A stretch of 64,000 nt of DNA from Bacteroidota bacterium (GCA_018267875.1 JAFDXP010000078.1:1-64000), one strand, 5' to 3'; positions 53,220 to 63,462 are shown, numbered from the stretch's first letter. Numbers and translations: made by a program. The notes: generated from the letters alone by a model not told the origin.

Positions 53220-56145
53220 TCCGATACTTTTTCCCATTGTTATCCAACATTAGCAAATAAGCACCTTGTGCTAAACTTTCGCCCAAGTAGATTTTCCATT
53301 TTCCAAAACCTCCTTGATGTGATATACTTGATATCCAAACCCGTTGACCAACCGCATCAAACACTTGAACTTGATAGTCGCCTTTCGGTAAAAAATCAGC
53401 TTCTATTGTTACGGTGTTTCCTGCAAGCGGATTAGGATATGCACGAATGCTTCCATCACTCTGGATAGTTTTTAAACTTGAAATCAGAATAGTATCCGAC
53501 ACTCCTTTACATCCATTAGAATCCGTTACCCACACGCTGTAATAGCCATCTACTGCCGGTTGTAGCGAATTGGTAGTGCCACCGGAAATATCATTGTTGT
53601 TATATTTCCACTGATATGAGAGGTAAATATTAGACACACTAAGTATAGTTCCGTTTGAGCTAATTTTTGGTTTAGGATTTGGATAAACTATTATCGTTAT
53701 TGAATCTTGATCGCTTTCGTAAATACCGGACGATTGAGTAACGTAACACTTAAATGTTCCTGCTTTTTGAGTGGAAGGTATCGGTGGGGTTGTTACGCCA
53801 ACCTTTGCCGTATCATAATACCATAGCAGGTTTTGACCCGTTGCTACTAAGGCTAAGGCTGTATCCTTTTGGCAATATTTGATGAAGTGATTGGCAATAG
53901 ATGGTGGCTGTGGCTTAGAAGGTATCTGATAGGACAATGCGTATGTTTTAAAAGCCCCATAAGCTGAAATCAAATTATTGTTTTTATCGCAAGCAAGATC
54001 TATGTTAGCAATGAAAGTACTTGGTGTCCATCCGTCTGATACATTACTTACCTTTTTCCATTTTCCTTGTGAGCGTCCCCAAATGGTCGCTGAATAGAAT
54101 GCAGAACTTAAAGCGTAAGGCTGATTGGAGGTGTCAAATGCAAGCCGAAATCCAAAATTTCTTTGTTGTTGCCCCCAAAATCCGATATAAAAGCTGTCAA
54201 TATGAGAGGATGTCCAAGCTCCGTTAATAAACTTTATGACGGTGCCATAATAATTTGCTGATCCCATAGACCCAACTGGTTTATAATGAATTGCAAGTAA
54301 ACTGGGTGTATCATTTCTGTCAAGAAGAAACGCTCCGGTATCTACTAACCCACCTAATAAATTCCAGGTGTTGTTCTGCCAAACCGCAAGTTGTCCATTG
54401 GAAGTATTAGGCTTATAAAAAGCATATAATTGATTGCTCTTGTTAAAGGCAATTGTGGCCTCGCTTGCAGTTGGTATGGAGCTAAGCGAAACCCAACTAC
54501 CACCTATATATCTTTTAACGGTTACAAGATTAAAGTTAGCAGGATCCGGATAGCATACATAAGGTACACCTGATGTATCAAAAGCAAAATTTGTTTTATC
54601 AAGATATGCACCCGATGGATAAGTATTAGAAAGACCAGAAGGAAAGTTAACAAAGGAATTGCCGTCAAAATGTGCTATTTGCCAATTATATCCCTGCTTA
54701 TAGAAAATATAAACCGTATCTTTTATCCCTTTTATCATACGAACATAGTCTGTTTGAAAGGATGAGAACCCCGGTGTACCAACATATTGCCAAGAAGATC
54801 CATTGTATTTAAGGAGTGAAACCCGTCCATTATATGATGAGTCGGCGATTGCAAGATAAGGAGTGCCTGCATTAGAAACATCAAGTGACATAAAATACCC
54901 TGTAGGATCTGGACCATAAGGAATCACGCTGTTGTAGTAGGGCACTGTGGTGTTAACTATACCATAAGTACCAACCGGGTTTGAATAGCTACCGTTTTGA
55001 AATGTATATACATAGGGTCCTACATTCGACAAGTTTTGAACAAATACAGGAATTGAGTCCTTTAGAAACATGGGGAATGTTCCAGGCAATAATTTCGAAG
55101 GAAAATTAGGCAACATCTGCACCCAACCGGAGCCCGGTATAAATTTGGAAACAATACTATTGTTACCCGAAGGTAAAATCTGCAAACCTAAAAGCGTATC
55201 TTGTTTTGAAAACATTAAGGCACCAATCCTTAACGTAGAAGGTAAAACCGTATTGCTCATCAACGTTGTCCAATTAGTGCCATCATATTTCTTGAGCCAA
55301 GTATTGTTGGGGTATGCTTGATCTATAAATGATACATATAATTGATTGGTGTTTTGATTGCAAGTCATTACTATATTACTTGCAGAAAGATTAGACAACC
55401 CTCCTGCCGGGCTGACAGACACCCAATTACCTGAAGCATATTTCAACACTATTAAGCGATTGAAAAAAACTGGATCAATTGTCGCTATATAAGGAGTTCC
55501 TGTTGTGTCAAAACACCAACTCACGGGGGTAGTTCCTCCATTGGTAAAGCCTCTTTGCCCTACACTATCCCAATTGTTACCATTATATTTCATCATGGTA
55601 AGCCGCCCTGTTGGGTTTGTATAAAGCACATGCAGCGTATCTCCTTTTCCTAACCCCAAATAAGGTTTATTAGGATAGTTTGATGTTGTCGAAGCCATAC
55701 TGTCAAAATTAGGAATCCCAACAGTTGACCATGTACCATTGCTATACTTTACCACTTTAACTTTCGATAAAAGCGTCGTATTCAAATTTGCACCTGATGC
55801 AAAATAAACTTCTTTAGCATGATTCATGACCATACTGGAGGAAAAATAAGGTTTCATGCTTACAAAAGAATCATTAAATTGGGTTGTAGAGCGAACCCAA
55901 CGAGTTCCATCATATTTCTTTACAACTGCACTAATGTAGTTTATATTTGAGCTGCTATTTTTATTACCGCTAATTGAAAATCCAACAAAAATGCTATCCT
56001 TGTTAGTTAATTGAAAAATGCTATTGAAGTAGTCCATACCCCAACCTAACTCATCCTTAGGATCAATACCCATAGGTTGCCAAGTTTGTGAAAACCCATT
56101 CAATTGAAAAAACAAAAAGAGCAGTGAAACAATAAGCGTTTTCAT
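53200..56145 (-). CDS. Large secreted propeller-like protein with T9SS sorting domain
   Basis: 981 residues. Signal peptide MKTLIVSLLFLFFQLNGFSQ. Residues about 25-740 consist of irregular repeats built on phrases such as KYNGNNWDSVG, LLKYNGSSWQYVGTPGFSS and KYDGTNWTTL with PYIA-type strands, consistent with one or two beta-propellers. Residues about 745-890 look like Ig-like/PKD-type strands (CYVTQSSGIYESDQDSITI, GYYSVWVTDSNGC). The end (IRAYPNPLAGNTV ... GAYLLMLDNNGKKYRTILLK) is a T9SS type A sorting domain. A surface or extracellular protein of unknown ligand. It is inserted between folK and the kinase gene, which are usually adjacent. Confidence 0.85.
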   Translation of the reverse strand: MKTLIVSLLFLFFQLNGFSQTWQPMGIDPKDELGWGMDYFNSIFQLTNKDSIFVGFSISGNKNSSSNINYISAVVKKYDGTRWVRSTTQFNDSFVSMKPYFSSSMVMNHAKEVYFASGANLNTTLLSKVKVVKYSNGTWSTVGIPNFDSMASTTSNYPNKPYLGLGKGDTLHVLYTNPTGRLTMMKYNGNNWDSVGQRGFTNGGTTPVSWCFDTTGTPYIATIDPVFFNRLIVLKYASGNWVSVSPAGGLSNLSASNIVMTCNQNTNQLYVSFIDQAYPNNTWLKKYDGTNWTTLMSNTVLPSTLRIGALMFSKQDTLLGLQILPSGNNSIVSKFIPGSGWVQMLPNFPSKLLPGTFPMFLKDSIPVFVQNLSNVGPYVYTFQNGSYSNPVGTYGIVNTTVPYYNSVIPYGPDPTGYFMSLDVSNAGTPYLAIADSSYNGRVSLLKYNGSSWQYVGTPGFSSFQTDYVRMIKGIKDTVYIFYKQGYNWQIAHFDGNSFVNFPSGLSNTYPSGAYLDKTNFAFDTSGVPYVCYPDPANFNLVTVKRYIGGSWVSLSSIPTASEATIAFNKSNQLYAFYKPNTSNGQLAVWQNNTWNLLGGLVDTGAFLLDRNDTPSLLAIHYKPVGSMGSANYYGTVIKFINGAWTSSHIDSFYIGFWGQQQRNFGFRLAFDTSNQPYALSSAFYSATIWGRSQGKWKKVSNVSDGWTPSTFIANIDLACDKNNNLISAYGAFKTYALSYQIPSKPQPPSIANHFIKYCQKDTALALVATGQNLLWYYDTAKVGVTTPPIPSTQKAGTFKCYVTQSSGIYESDQDSITIIVYPNPKPKISSNGTILSVSNIYLSYQWKYNNNDISGGTTNSLQPAVDGYYSVWVTDSNGCKGVSDTILISSLKTIQSDGSIRAYPNPLAGNTVTIEADFLPKGDYQVQVFDAVGQRVWISSISHQGGFGKWKIYLGESLAQGAYLLMLDNNGKKYRTILLKQ

Positions 56146-56320
56146 TTTGAAAAATAATTTTAATCGGGTGAACTGATTAGTAAAATCTTAATAATAATTC
56201 TCAATTTTTTGAATATAGTACAAATATAATTTAATATTCACCAGCTTAGGTTTTTTAATAAAATTTCATTTCCCTTTTTGCAGTTAAAATCGTCCCTTAA
56301 CTTTACCGCTAACGTTTTAC

Positions 56321-56953
56321 ATGAAATACCGCTTTATTGCTATTGAGGGAAACATTGGATCGGGAAAAAGTACCCTTGCCAATCTGCTTGCCAAAAACTA
56401 TGATGCAAAATTGATCTTGGAAGAGTTTGCAGACAATACTTTTTTACCCAAATTTTATGAAGAGCCTGATCGCTATGCATTTCCCTTAGAGCTTTCATTT
56501 TTAGCAGACCGATATAAGCAATTAAAGCATTCACTAACCCACCCTGATCTCTTTCAACAAAAAGTGGTGTCAGACTATCTTTTTACCAAGAGCAAACTAT
56601 TTGCACGCATCAATCTAAGAGAGGAAGAATATGAACTTTTCCAACGGCTTTTTGACATTATTGACCTCCATCTGCCTCCACCCGACTTGCTCTTATACCT
56701 CCATTGCCCACTTCAAAAGCTCAAAAAAAATATTGAAAGTCGAGGACGAAGTTATGAACAACACATTGCAGATGAATATTTAGAACGCGTTCAAGCCGTA
56801 TATCAACAATTCCTTAAAGCTGAGCAACACAAAACGCTTATTCTTGATATGACAAAGGTAAATTTTGTTGAAAATCCGCAGGATTTAGCCAGCTTAATCA
56901 CCTTTTTAGAGAAAGATTATGACTTTCAAACACACTTCCTCTCTCTGCATTAA
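56321..56953 (+). CDS. Deoxynucleoside kinase
   Basis: 210 residues of the dCK/dGK/dNK family that phosphorylates deoxynucleosides for salvage. P-loop GNIGSGKST (10-18), ILEEF with the catalytic Glu, VSDYLFTKSKLFA (the DRS-like segment) and the LID ESRGRSYE. Substrate preference (dA/dG versus dC) cannot be read. A TTTG/TAACTTTA pair upstream is a plausible promoter with a leader of about 15 bases. Confidence 0.9.
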   Translation: MKYRFIAIEGNIGSGKSTLANLLAKNYDAKLILEEFADNTFLPKFYEEPDRYAFPLELSFLADRYKQLKHSLTHPDLFQQKVVSDYLFTKSKLFARINLREEEYELFQRLFDIIDLHLPPPDLLLYLHCPLQKLKKNIESRGRSYEQHIADEYLERVQAVYQQFLKAEQHKTLILDMTKVNFVENPQDLASLITFLEKDYDFQTHFLSLH

Positions 56954-57109
56954 AATATTGACAAAAACTTGTCAAATTGGTTTAGATTATTTACCTTTCA
57001 TACCGTAAATTCGCAGTCCTTTTACCGACTTCTATTTATTGCTCGGAATTATACGCATCGTAGCACAACAAAATGAATTGATATTTACCCAAAGTAAATT
57101 TTTAAAATT

Positions 57110-59335
57110 ATGGATGCAGGTACTATTACCTCAAAATCAAAAGTGGATTTAAAAAAAGCACTACACGAACATTTTGGATTCGAACATTTTAAAGGAGATC
57201 AAGAAAAAATCATTCAAAGTATCCTTCAAGGTCAAGACACCTTTGTGATTATGCCCACCGGCGGCGGAAAGTCTTTGTGCTATCAACTTCCGGCACTGAT
57301 TAGCGAAGGTGTGGCATTGATTGTTTCACCCTTGATAGCTTTGATGAAAAACCAAGTGGACTTAATTCGAAGCTATAGTGACAAAGAAAATGTAGCTCAT
57401 TTTTTGAACTCTACCCTGAGTAAAACGCAACAAAAGAAAGTTAAATCAGATTTGTTGTCGGGCGAAACAAAAATGCTTTATGTTGCTCCTGAAACATTGA
57501 CCAAACAAGAAAATATAGACTTCTTTTCAGACCTAAAAATTTCATTTGTAGCTGTTGATGAAGCACACTGTATTTCAGAATGGGGACACGATTTTCGTCC
57601 GGAATATCGGAAGTTGTATGATATGATCAATCAGATTGATGCCAAAATTCCGATAATCGCACTCACTGCCACAGCCACACCCAAAGTGCAAGATGACATT
57701 GTGAAAAATCTATGCTTAAGGAACCCGTTAGTGTTTATTTCTTCCTTTAATCGCCCCAATCTTTATTATGAAATAGTGCCTAAGGGAAAAAAGGAAAATG
57801 TGCTGAAACACATGGTGAAGTTTATTCACAGTATGAAAGGAAAAAGTGGCATTATCTATACACTAAATCGTAAAACCACCGAAGAATTAGCAAGCACTTT
57901 AAATGCTAATGGCATTTCAGCCGTAGCCTATCATGCCGGTTTGGAAGCAGCTATAAGAGCTGAGCGTCAAGATCAGTTTCTGATGGAAAAAGTAGATGTA
58001 ATTGTAGCAACTATAGCATTCGGAATGGGCATTGACAAGCCGGATGTTCGCTTTGTAATGCACTTCAACATTCCTAAATCTCTTGAAAACTACTATCAAG
58101 AAACCGGACGTGGTGGACGCGATGGATTAGAAGGTAAATGCATTCTTTACTATTCTCATAAAGATGTTCAAAAGCTGGAACACTTGATGCGTGATAAGCC
58201 ACTCAGCGAACGAGAAATGGGCGCACAATTAATTGCCGAAACCGTTGCCTATGCTGAAAGTGGTGTTTGTAGAAGAAAACTGCTACTCCACTATTTCGGA
58301 GAAACTCTCAACCAAGATAATTGTAGTAACTGCGACAACTGTCTTCATCCAAAAGAAAAATTAGAAGTTCGCGACAGCTCAAAAATTGTGTTGGATGCTA
58401 TCAATGAATTGGACGAACGTTTTAATATAGAGTATGTTGTCAACGTCATTCTTGGAAATCCTACACCGCAAATACAAACTTTCCGCCATGATAAACTCAA
58501 AAGTTTTGGTGCAGGATTAGTCATGAAAATGGATTCCAATTTCTGGTATTCACTAATCAGGCAAATGATGCTGGAAGGATTGATACGCAAGGATATTGAA
58601 GAATATGGATTGCTAAAAATAAACGAAAAAGGTCATAAGTTTCTCAAAAAGCCTTTTTCCATTATGGTGGTACTTAACCATAATTATGAAGATGCTGATG
58701 GTGACGATGAAGAAGTAACATCAGGTGGCGGTACAGCTTCCACAGATCCAGTACTTTTTGATCTGCTGAAAGATTTGCGAAAGCAAGTAGCAAAAGAAAA
58801 AAATCTTCCACCTTTTGTCGTTTTCCTTGAAAATTCATTAGAAGACATGGCGGTTAACTACCCCACTTCTATGGAAGAAATGGAACGTATTCAAGGTGTA
58901 AGTAAAGGTAAAGCACTAAAATTTGGGCGAAAATTTATTGACCTGATTACAAAGTATGTTGAAGAAAACGACATCACCAAGCCTGATGATTTTGTGATGA
59001 AAAGCATTGTCAATAAAAGCGGAATGAAGGTATTTATCATTCAAAATATTGACAAGAAAATTCCGCTTGACACCATAGCCAAAAATAAAGGACTGTCATT
59101 GCCCGATTTGCTGAATGAAATGGAAACCATTGTTGCAAGTGGCACAAAACTAAACTTAGACTATTGTTTAGAGCAAGAGTTAGATGAATATGAGCAGGAA
59201 GATATTTTTGATTATTTCCGTAGCAGCCATGATGACAATTTAGAAAATGCTTATAGTGAATTTCGCGACCGTGATGTGAGCATTGAACAACTACAAATGA
59301 TGCGCATCAAATTCCTAAGTGAGTTCGGAAATTAA
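57110..59335 (+). CDS. recQ: ATP-dependent DNA helicase RecQ
   Basis: 741 residues. Superfamily 2 helicase: Walker A MPTGGGKS (48-55), DEAH in VAVDEAHCISEWGHDFRPEY, motif VI QETGRGGRDG. The RecQ zinc-binding Cys cluster is intact (CRRKLL ... NCSNCDNC, about 385-410), followed by the winged-helix region and an HRDC domain (about 546-622, PFVVFLENSLEDMAVNYPTS). It has about 120 extra C-terminal residues compared with E. coli RecQ (610), ending in an acidic helical segment of unknown role. DNA repair and replication-fork processing by family. Monocistronic with a terminator right after the stop. Confidence 0.95.
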   Translation: MDAGTITSKSKVDLKKALHEHFGFEHFKGDQEKIIQSILQGQDTFVIMPTGGGKSLCYQLPALISEGVALIVSPLIALMKNQVDLIRSYSDKENVAHFLNSTLSKTQQKKVKSDLLSGETKMLYVAPETLTKQENIDFFSDLKISFVAVDEAHCISEWGHDFRPEYRKLYDMINQIDAKIPIIALTATATPKVQDDIVKNLCLRNPLVFISSFNRPNLYYEIVPKGKKENVLKHMVKFIHSMKGKSGIIYTLNRKTTEELASTLNANGISAVAYHAGLEAAIRAERQDQFLMEKVDVIVATIAFGMGIDKPDVRFVMHFNIPKSLENYYQETGRGGRDGLEGKCILYYSHKDVQKLEHLMRDKPLSEREMGAQLIAETVAYAESGVCRRKLLLHYFGETLNQDNCSNCDNCLHPKEKLEVRDSSKIVLDAINELDERFNIEYVVNVILGNPTPQIQTFRHDKLKSFGAGLVMKMDSNFWYSLIRQMMLEGLIRKDIEEYGLLKINEKGHKFLKKPFSIMVVLNHNYEDADGDDEEVTSGGGTASTDPVLFDLLKDLRKQVAKEKNLPPFVVFLENSLEDMAVNYPTSMEEMERIQGVSKGKALKFGRKFIDLITKYVEENDITKPDDFVMKSIVNKSGMKVFIIQNIDKKIPLDTIAKNKGLSLPDLLNEMETIVASGTKLNLDYCLEQELDEYEQEDIFDYFRSSHDDNLENAYSEFRDRDVSIEQLQMMRIKFLSEFGN

Positions 59336-59338
59336 ACT

Positions 59339-59370
59339 AATAAGGCTACTCGAAAGGGTAGCCTTATTTA
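59339..59370 (+). terminator. Intrinsic terminator after recQ
   Basis: AATAAGGCTAC (59339-59349) pairs perfectly with GTAGCCTTATT (59358-59368), loop TCGAAAGG, three bases after the recQ stop. The T tract is short (TTTACTTATT), so strength is moderate. Confidence 0.75.
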
Positions 59371-59466
59371 CTTATTCATCTTTTATTACCTCATCGTAAA
59401 ATCATCTATAAACAAATCGCCTTTTTCGAATTCAATTTAGTTAATTTGAAGAAATAATCTAACGAT

Positions 59467-60096
59467 ATGTCTTTTGAAATTCTATTGCAATTTATGCTGG
59501 CTGCACTTTGGGGTGGCGTTATAGGTTTAGAAAGAGAATATCGTAGCAAGGCTGCGGGTTTTCGCACCATGATTATGATTTCAATAGGCTCATGCTTTTT
59601 TACCAAAATGAGTATGTTGTTAGGTGCGCCCAATAGTCCAGACAGAATAGCTTCAAACATAGTTACCGGTATTGGCTTTTTAGGTGCCGGAGTCATTTTC
59701 CGACAAGCAAATCATGCAAGCGGAATCACAACTGCTGCTACCATTTGGGCAGTGGCTGCTGTTGGAATGGGCATTGGTGGAGGTCATTATATCAATTCTG
59801 CTATTGCATCATCTATCATCCTTTTGGTGTTAACCATCCTACCCGCTGTAGAGCAATTTGTGGTTCGGTTTAATCAAATTCGGGAATACACCATTTCCTA
59901 TAATGCAGAAAATTTATTGAAAGGCGATTATGAAACTTTATTTGATCAAAACAAGCTTAAACGGAAAATCATCGGAGAAATGAAAGAAGGTAATCTTCTT
60001 CAAGTAACTTGGGAAGCTATCGGACATGAAAAGGATCATGCTCGTTTTATTTCTTCTTGTTTGTCTGACGCTCGCTTATTACGATTTGAGTATTAA
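59467..60096 (+). CDS. MgtC/SapB family membrane protein
   Basis: 209 residues. An N-terminal MgtC-type membrane domain (about 1-140, four to five helices) carries the family signature GGVIGLEREYRSKAAGFRTM and GIGFLGAGVIFR; a soluble C-terminal part (145-209) follows. MgtC family members act in adaptation to low Mg and in acid or phosphate homeostasis, often through F-type ATPase regulation; function in this lineage is unknown. The stop interlocks with that of the convergent ROK kinase gene. Confidence 0.92.
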   Translation: MSFEILLQFMLAALWGGVIGLEREYRSKAAGFRTMIMISIGSCFFTKMSMLLGAPNSPDRIASNIVTGIGFLGAGVIFRQANHASGITTAATIWAVAAVGMGIGGGHYINSAIASSIILLVLTILPAVEQFVVRFNQIREYTISYNAENLLKGDYETLFDQNKLKRKIIGEMKEGNLLQVTWEAIGHEKDHARFISSCLSDARLLRFEY

Positions 60097-61052
60097 TGAT
60101 TGCTTGCTTGCCAAACTAAAGCACTAGCTCCCAAAATGGCAACATCAGCATCGGGCAAGGCAGAAAGCAAAAATTTTACTTTGTTTTTATAAAGGCTGAG
60201 CAAGTTGGCTTCCATGTGATGTTGGGTTGGTTCCAAAATCCATTTTCCGGCATGTGCTAATCCTCCAAAAAAGATAATGGCTTCCGGCGATGTGATTGCC
60301 ACAACATCAGCCAATGTTTGACCTAAAATTTTTCCGGTGAATTGAAAAATATCTCGCGCAAGCGCGTCCCCCATTTCTGCTGCCTGAAATATAGATTCTG
60401 CTGTAAGTTTATTAGCTAATTGAAGTGAAGAAGAACCTTTGGAATATCTTTCCAACCTTTCTTTTGCTGTACGAACAATACCAGTAGCTGAAGTATATGT
60501 TTCAAGACACCCTTTCCTTCCACAACCACAATCTCGCCCCTCTCGAATTGCAATAATATGCCCCAATTCACCTGCAAAACCATCATGCCCGTAAATAAGT
60601 TGTCCATTTGATACAAATCCGCTCCCAACACCGGTTCCAAGCGTTACCATAATAAAATCTTTCATTCCTTTTGCAACACCATAAATCATTTCTCCTATGG
60701 CAGCAGCATTCGCATCGTTCGTAACCCATACTTTCATACCCAGCATTTCTTTTAAAACGGTAGCTAATGGAATAACGCCTTTCCAAGGAAGATTAGCAGC
60801 GTTTAAAATTTCACCTGTATAAACATTACCATTGGGTGCACCAACTCCTATTCCTTGAATCATCGCTTGAGGATAGTTGCTCATCATGGCTTGCATGTTT
60901 TGAGATAAGGCTTTTAGAAATTCTTGAGCCGTAGCAAACCCCAAAGTAGGAATGTGTCCACGTGCAATAATGTCGCCTTGAGAATTGACCAAGCCAAAAA
61001 CTGTATTGGTTCCACCTATATCTATACCTATTGCAAAATTGTCGAGCTTCAT
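60093..61052 (-). CDS. ROK family sugar kinase (glucokinase-like)
   Basis: 319 residues. ATP-binding GIDIGGTNTVFGLV at the N terminus, catalytic Asp in VTNDANAAAIGEM, sugar-binding Glu/His in AGELGHII, and the zinc-binding ROK motif CGCGRKGCLE. No winged-helix DNA-binding domain, so it is a kinase and not an NagC-type repressor. Probably glucose or N-acetylglucosamine kinase. Divergent from the sugar MFS transporter at 61122 with about 69 bases between starts, suggesting co-regulated sugar uptake and phosphorylation. Confidence 0.9.
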   Translation of the reverse strand: MKLDNFAIGIDIGGTNTVFGLVNSQGDIIARGHIPTLGFATAQEFLKALSQNMQAMMSNYPQAMIQGIGVGAPNGNVYTGEILNAANLPWKGVIPLATVLKEMLGMKVWVTNDANAAAIGEMIYGVAKGMKDFIMVTLGTGVGSGFVSNGQLIYGHDGFAGELGHIIAIREGRDCGCGRKGCLETYTSATGIVRTAKERLERYSKGSSSLQLANKLTAESIFQAAEMGDALARDIFQFTGKILGQTLADVVAITSPEAIIFFGGLAHAGKWILEPTQHHMEANLLSLYKNKVKFLLSALPDADVAILGASALVWQASNH

Positions 61053-61121
61053 CTAGAAAACTTAGAAGAGGAAATGTTGTTTAGAAATGTAAATTAGAGC
61101 TTTCGCAATAATACCACCTGC

Positions 61122-62402
61122 ATGACACAAAACAACAAAAATTACAGTTCCGCCATTTTCTTAATTGGCATTTTATTTTTCATTTTTGGCTTTATCACTT
61201 GGGCAAATAGCCAGCTCATTCCCTATTTAAAAATCGCTTGTGAACTAACCGATACGCAATCTTATTTAGTAGCAACAGCCTTTTTTGCTGCCTATTTTTT
61301 TATGGCAATTCCTTCCTCATTTGTACTGAAAAAGACAGGCTTTAAAAATGGAATGAGCGTTGGATTGATTGTAATGGCATTAGGTGCTTTATTATTTGTG
61401 CCTGCTGCAAAAACAAGAAATTATTCATTGTTTTTAACTGGTTTATTCATTATCGGAACCGGCTTAGCTTTGTTGCAAACAGCCTCAAACCCTTATGTAG
61501 CAGCACTTGGGCCAATTGAAAGTGCCGCAAAGCGAATTAGCATAATGGGCATTTGTAATAAAATAGCAGGCATCCTTTCCGTTTATATTTTAGGAAGCAT
61601 AACGCTGAAAAATGTAGATGAATTAAAAATAAAATTGACCACATTAGGAGTGGAGAAAAAAACAATTGAGTTAAATATGCTTGCCTCAAAAGTCATTATT
61701 CCCTACCTGATCATAACGGCAGTTTTGGTACTCTTGGCAGTCATTTTTTATTTTATGCACTTGCCTGAAATTCAGGAAGAAAATTTAGAAAGTATAGGCA
61801 GCCAAAGAACAAGCGTATTGCAATATCCTCATCTTTTATTTGGAGCACTTGCCATTTTCTTTTACGTAGGAGTAGAGGTGATTAGCTATGATACTTTTGC
61901 CAGTTTTGGAGAGTCTTTAGGTTTCCCTTTGCAACAGTCAAAATCCTTTGCTTCCTATACCGGATACGGTTTATTAGCTGGATATATTTTAAGTATAATA
62001 GCCATTCCGAAATTTATTTCTCAACGAACAGCATTGATTGTTGCCAATATACTCAGTATTTTTTTGGTGATCTTAGCAACAACTACAAACGGCTACTTGG
62101 CTGTGTTTTGTTTTGCTTTATTAGGATTTTCCAATTCAGTGATGTGGCCGGCAATCTGGCCATTGGCATTAGAAGGATTGGGTAAATTTACTAAGATCGG
62201 TAGTGCACTACTCATCATGGGAATTGTAGGCGGGGCAATACTTCCACCATTTTATGGGAAAATTGGCGAGTTGATTCATTCAAAGCAAATGGCTTATTTT
62301 ATCCTGATTCCATGCTACCTCTATATTCTATATTTTGCTGTTTCAGGGCATAAAATTGGTCTTCAAAATAAGCCTAAGAATACACCACCATTTGATGTTT
62401 GA
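61122..62402 (+). CDS. Sugar MFS transporter (FucP/GluP family)
   Basis: 426 residues with 12 membrane helices. The opening ILFFIFGFITWANSQLIPYLK, the SFVLKKTGFKNGMS loop and GLALLQTASNPYVAALGP place it in the fucose/glucose/galactose-proton symporter group. The C-terminal half contains YVGVEVISYDTFASFGESL. It imports hexoses by proton symport in the inner membrane. The divergent ROK kinase could phosphorylate the imported sugar. The unknown gene at 62422 follows after 19 bases. Confidence 0.9.
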   Translation: MTQNNKNYSSAIFLIGILFFIFGFITWANSQLIPYLKIACELTDTQSYLVATAFFAAYFFMAIPSSFVLKKTGFKNGMSVGLIVMALGALLFVPAAKTRNYSLFLTGLFIIGTGLALLQTASNPYVAALGPIESAAKRISIMGICNKIAGILSVYILGSITLKNVDELKIKLTTLGVEKKTIELNMLASKVIIPYLIITAVLVLLAVIFYFMHLPEIQEENLESIGSQRTSVLQYPHLLFGALAIFFYVGVEVISYDTFASFGESLGFPLQQSKSFASYTGYGLLAGYILSIIAIPKFISQRTALIVANILSIFLVILATTTNGYLAVFCFALLGFSNSVMWPAIWPLALEGLGKFTKIGSALLIMGIVGGAILPPFYGKIGELIHSKQMAYFILIPCYLYILYFAVSGHKIGLQNKPKNTPPFDV

Positions 62403-62421
62403 TAATCAATAAGCAGAATTT

Positions 62422-63462
62422 ATGTACGGACCGGAAAGCCCACAAAATCAAGCCATTTCTAAAAAGAAACCATTTTTTCCAATTCATGATACATTGCGAA
62501 GTTATCTCCGTTATTATGGTCGTGACATTGAATTGCCCATAAAATATGCTGATTTAACTCGCTTTTCAACTGCCATTCCAGCTTATGATAATCAAGGAAA
62601 AGATACGCTATGGGAAACAGCTATTTATTCCCCCGAAGAAACGATTCATTTACACAACGGGCTAAAAGAAATTTATTCAATTTTAAAAACAGAAGGGCAA
62701 AGTCGTGTCCATCGCCATCTTCATGTAGAAAAAGTTGACTATTGCACTTTTGGAAATTCTCATCCTTTTCGAATTAAAATAGTTAACAACTTTAATGATA
62801 ACTACGACTATTTCTACATAAAACGAATAGATGCTTCGCGGATTTATGGACTTGAATTGGAGCATATCTTATCTCCTTCGCGGATAAACTATTTTGTCAA
62901 TTCTGCCACTTTAGTTGAAGAGCATATTCCAGGTATTCCGGGCGATCAATTTATCAACACATACTTGAACAATCCTGAGTTTAATAAAGTGCGGATTGCC
63001 AAAGAGCTTGTAAAGTTTAACTACCGTTGTTTTATACGTCTATTAGGTGATATGCGTTCATACAATTACGTTTTCGATATCACTCCTGATTTTGATGAGG
63101 TTCAATTTAGAATACGTGCTATTGATTTTGATCAACAAAGTTTTGAAGGTAGAAAAAGCTTGTATTTGCCTCAGTTTTTTAAAGAAAACTATTCATTAGT
63201 TCAATTAGCCCAACAATATCTTTCTAAAGAAAACATTGAACAATATCAACAAGAAGAAAAAGCCCTATTAATAAGAAGAAGTAAGGCAGCAAGAAAACAA
63301 TTGTATGCCTTACTTGACTGTATGAGCAATGACACTATTTCCACAGTCGAAAAAGTGTTACAATTGGGGGAAGAATTAGCTGATCATTATCAAATAATAG
63401 AGTTCAGAAACTGCCGTTCTATGGGTGAAATTGTCAAACAAAGTTTAGAACAACTTTTGTGA
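62422..63462 (+). CDS. Uncharacterised protein with kinase-fold-like motifs
   Basis: 346 residues, no signal peptide or membrane helix. I know no name for the family. The motif order suggests a protein-kinase/aminoglycoside-phosphotransferase fold: IKRIDASR (Lys134, like the strand-3 Lys), LVEEHIPGIPG (163-173, hinge-like), LGDMRSYNYVF (Asp210 and Asn215, like the catalytic D-x4-N) and AIDFDQQSF (Asp235 and Asp237, like the DFG/DxD metal site). It lies 19 bases after the sugar transporter and is probably co-transcribed, so a small-molecule or sugar kinase role is possible but purely inferred. Confidence 0.75.
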   Translation: MYGPESPQNQAISKKKPFFPIHDTLRSYLRYYGRDIELPIKYADLTRFSTAIPAYDNQGKDTLWETAIYSPEETIHLHNGLKEIYSILKTEGQSRVHRHLHVEKVDYCTFGNSHPFRIKIVNNFNDNYDYFYIKRIDASRIYGLELEHILSPSRINYFVNSATLVEEHIPGIPGDQFINTYLNNPEFNKVRIAKELVKFNYRCFIRLLGDMRSYNYVFDITPDFDEVQFRIRAIDFDQQSFEGRKSLYLPQFFKENYSLVQLAQQYLSKENIEQYQQEEKALLIRRSKAARKQLYALLDCMSNDTISTVEKVLQLGEELADHYQIIEFRNCRSMGEIVKQSLEQLL

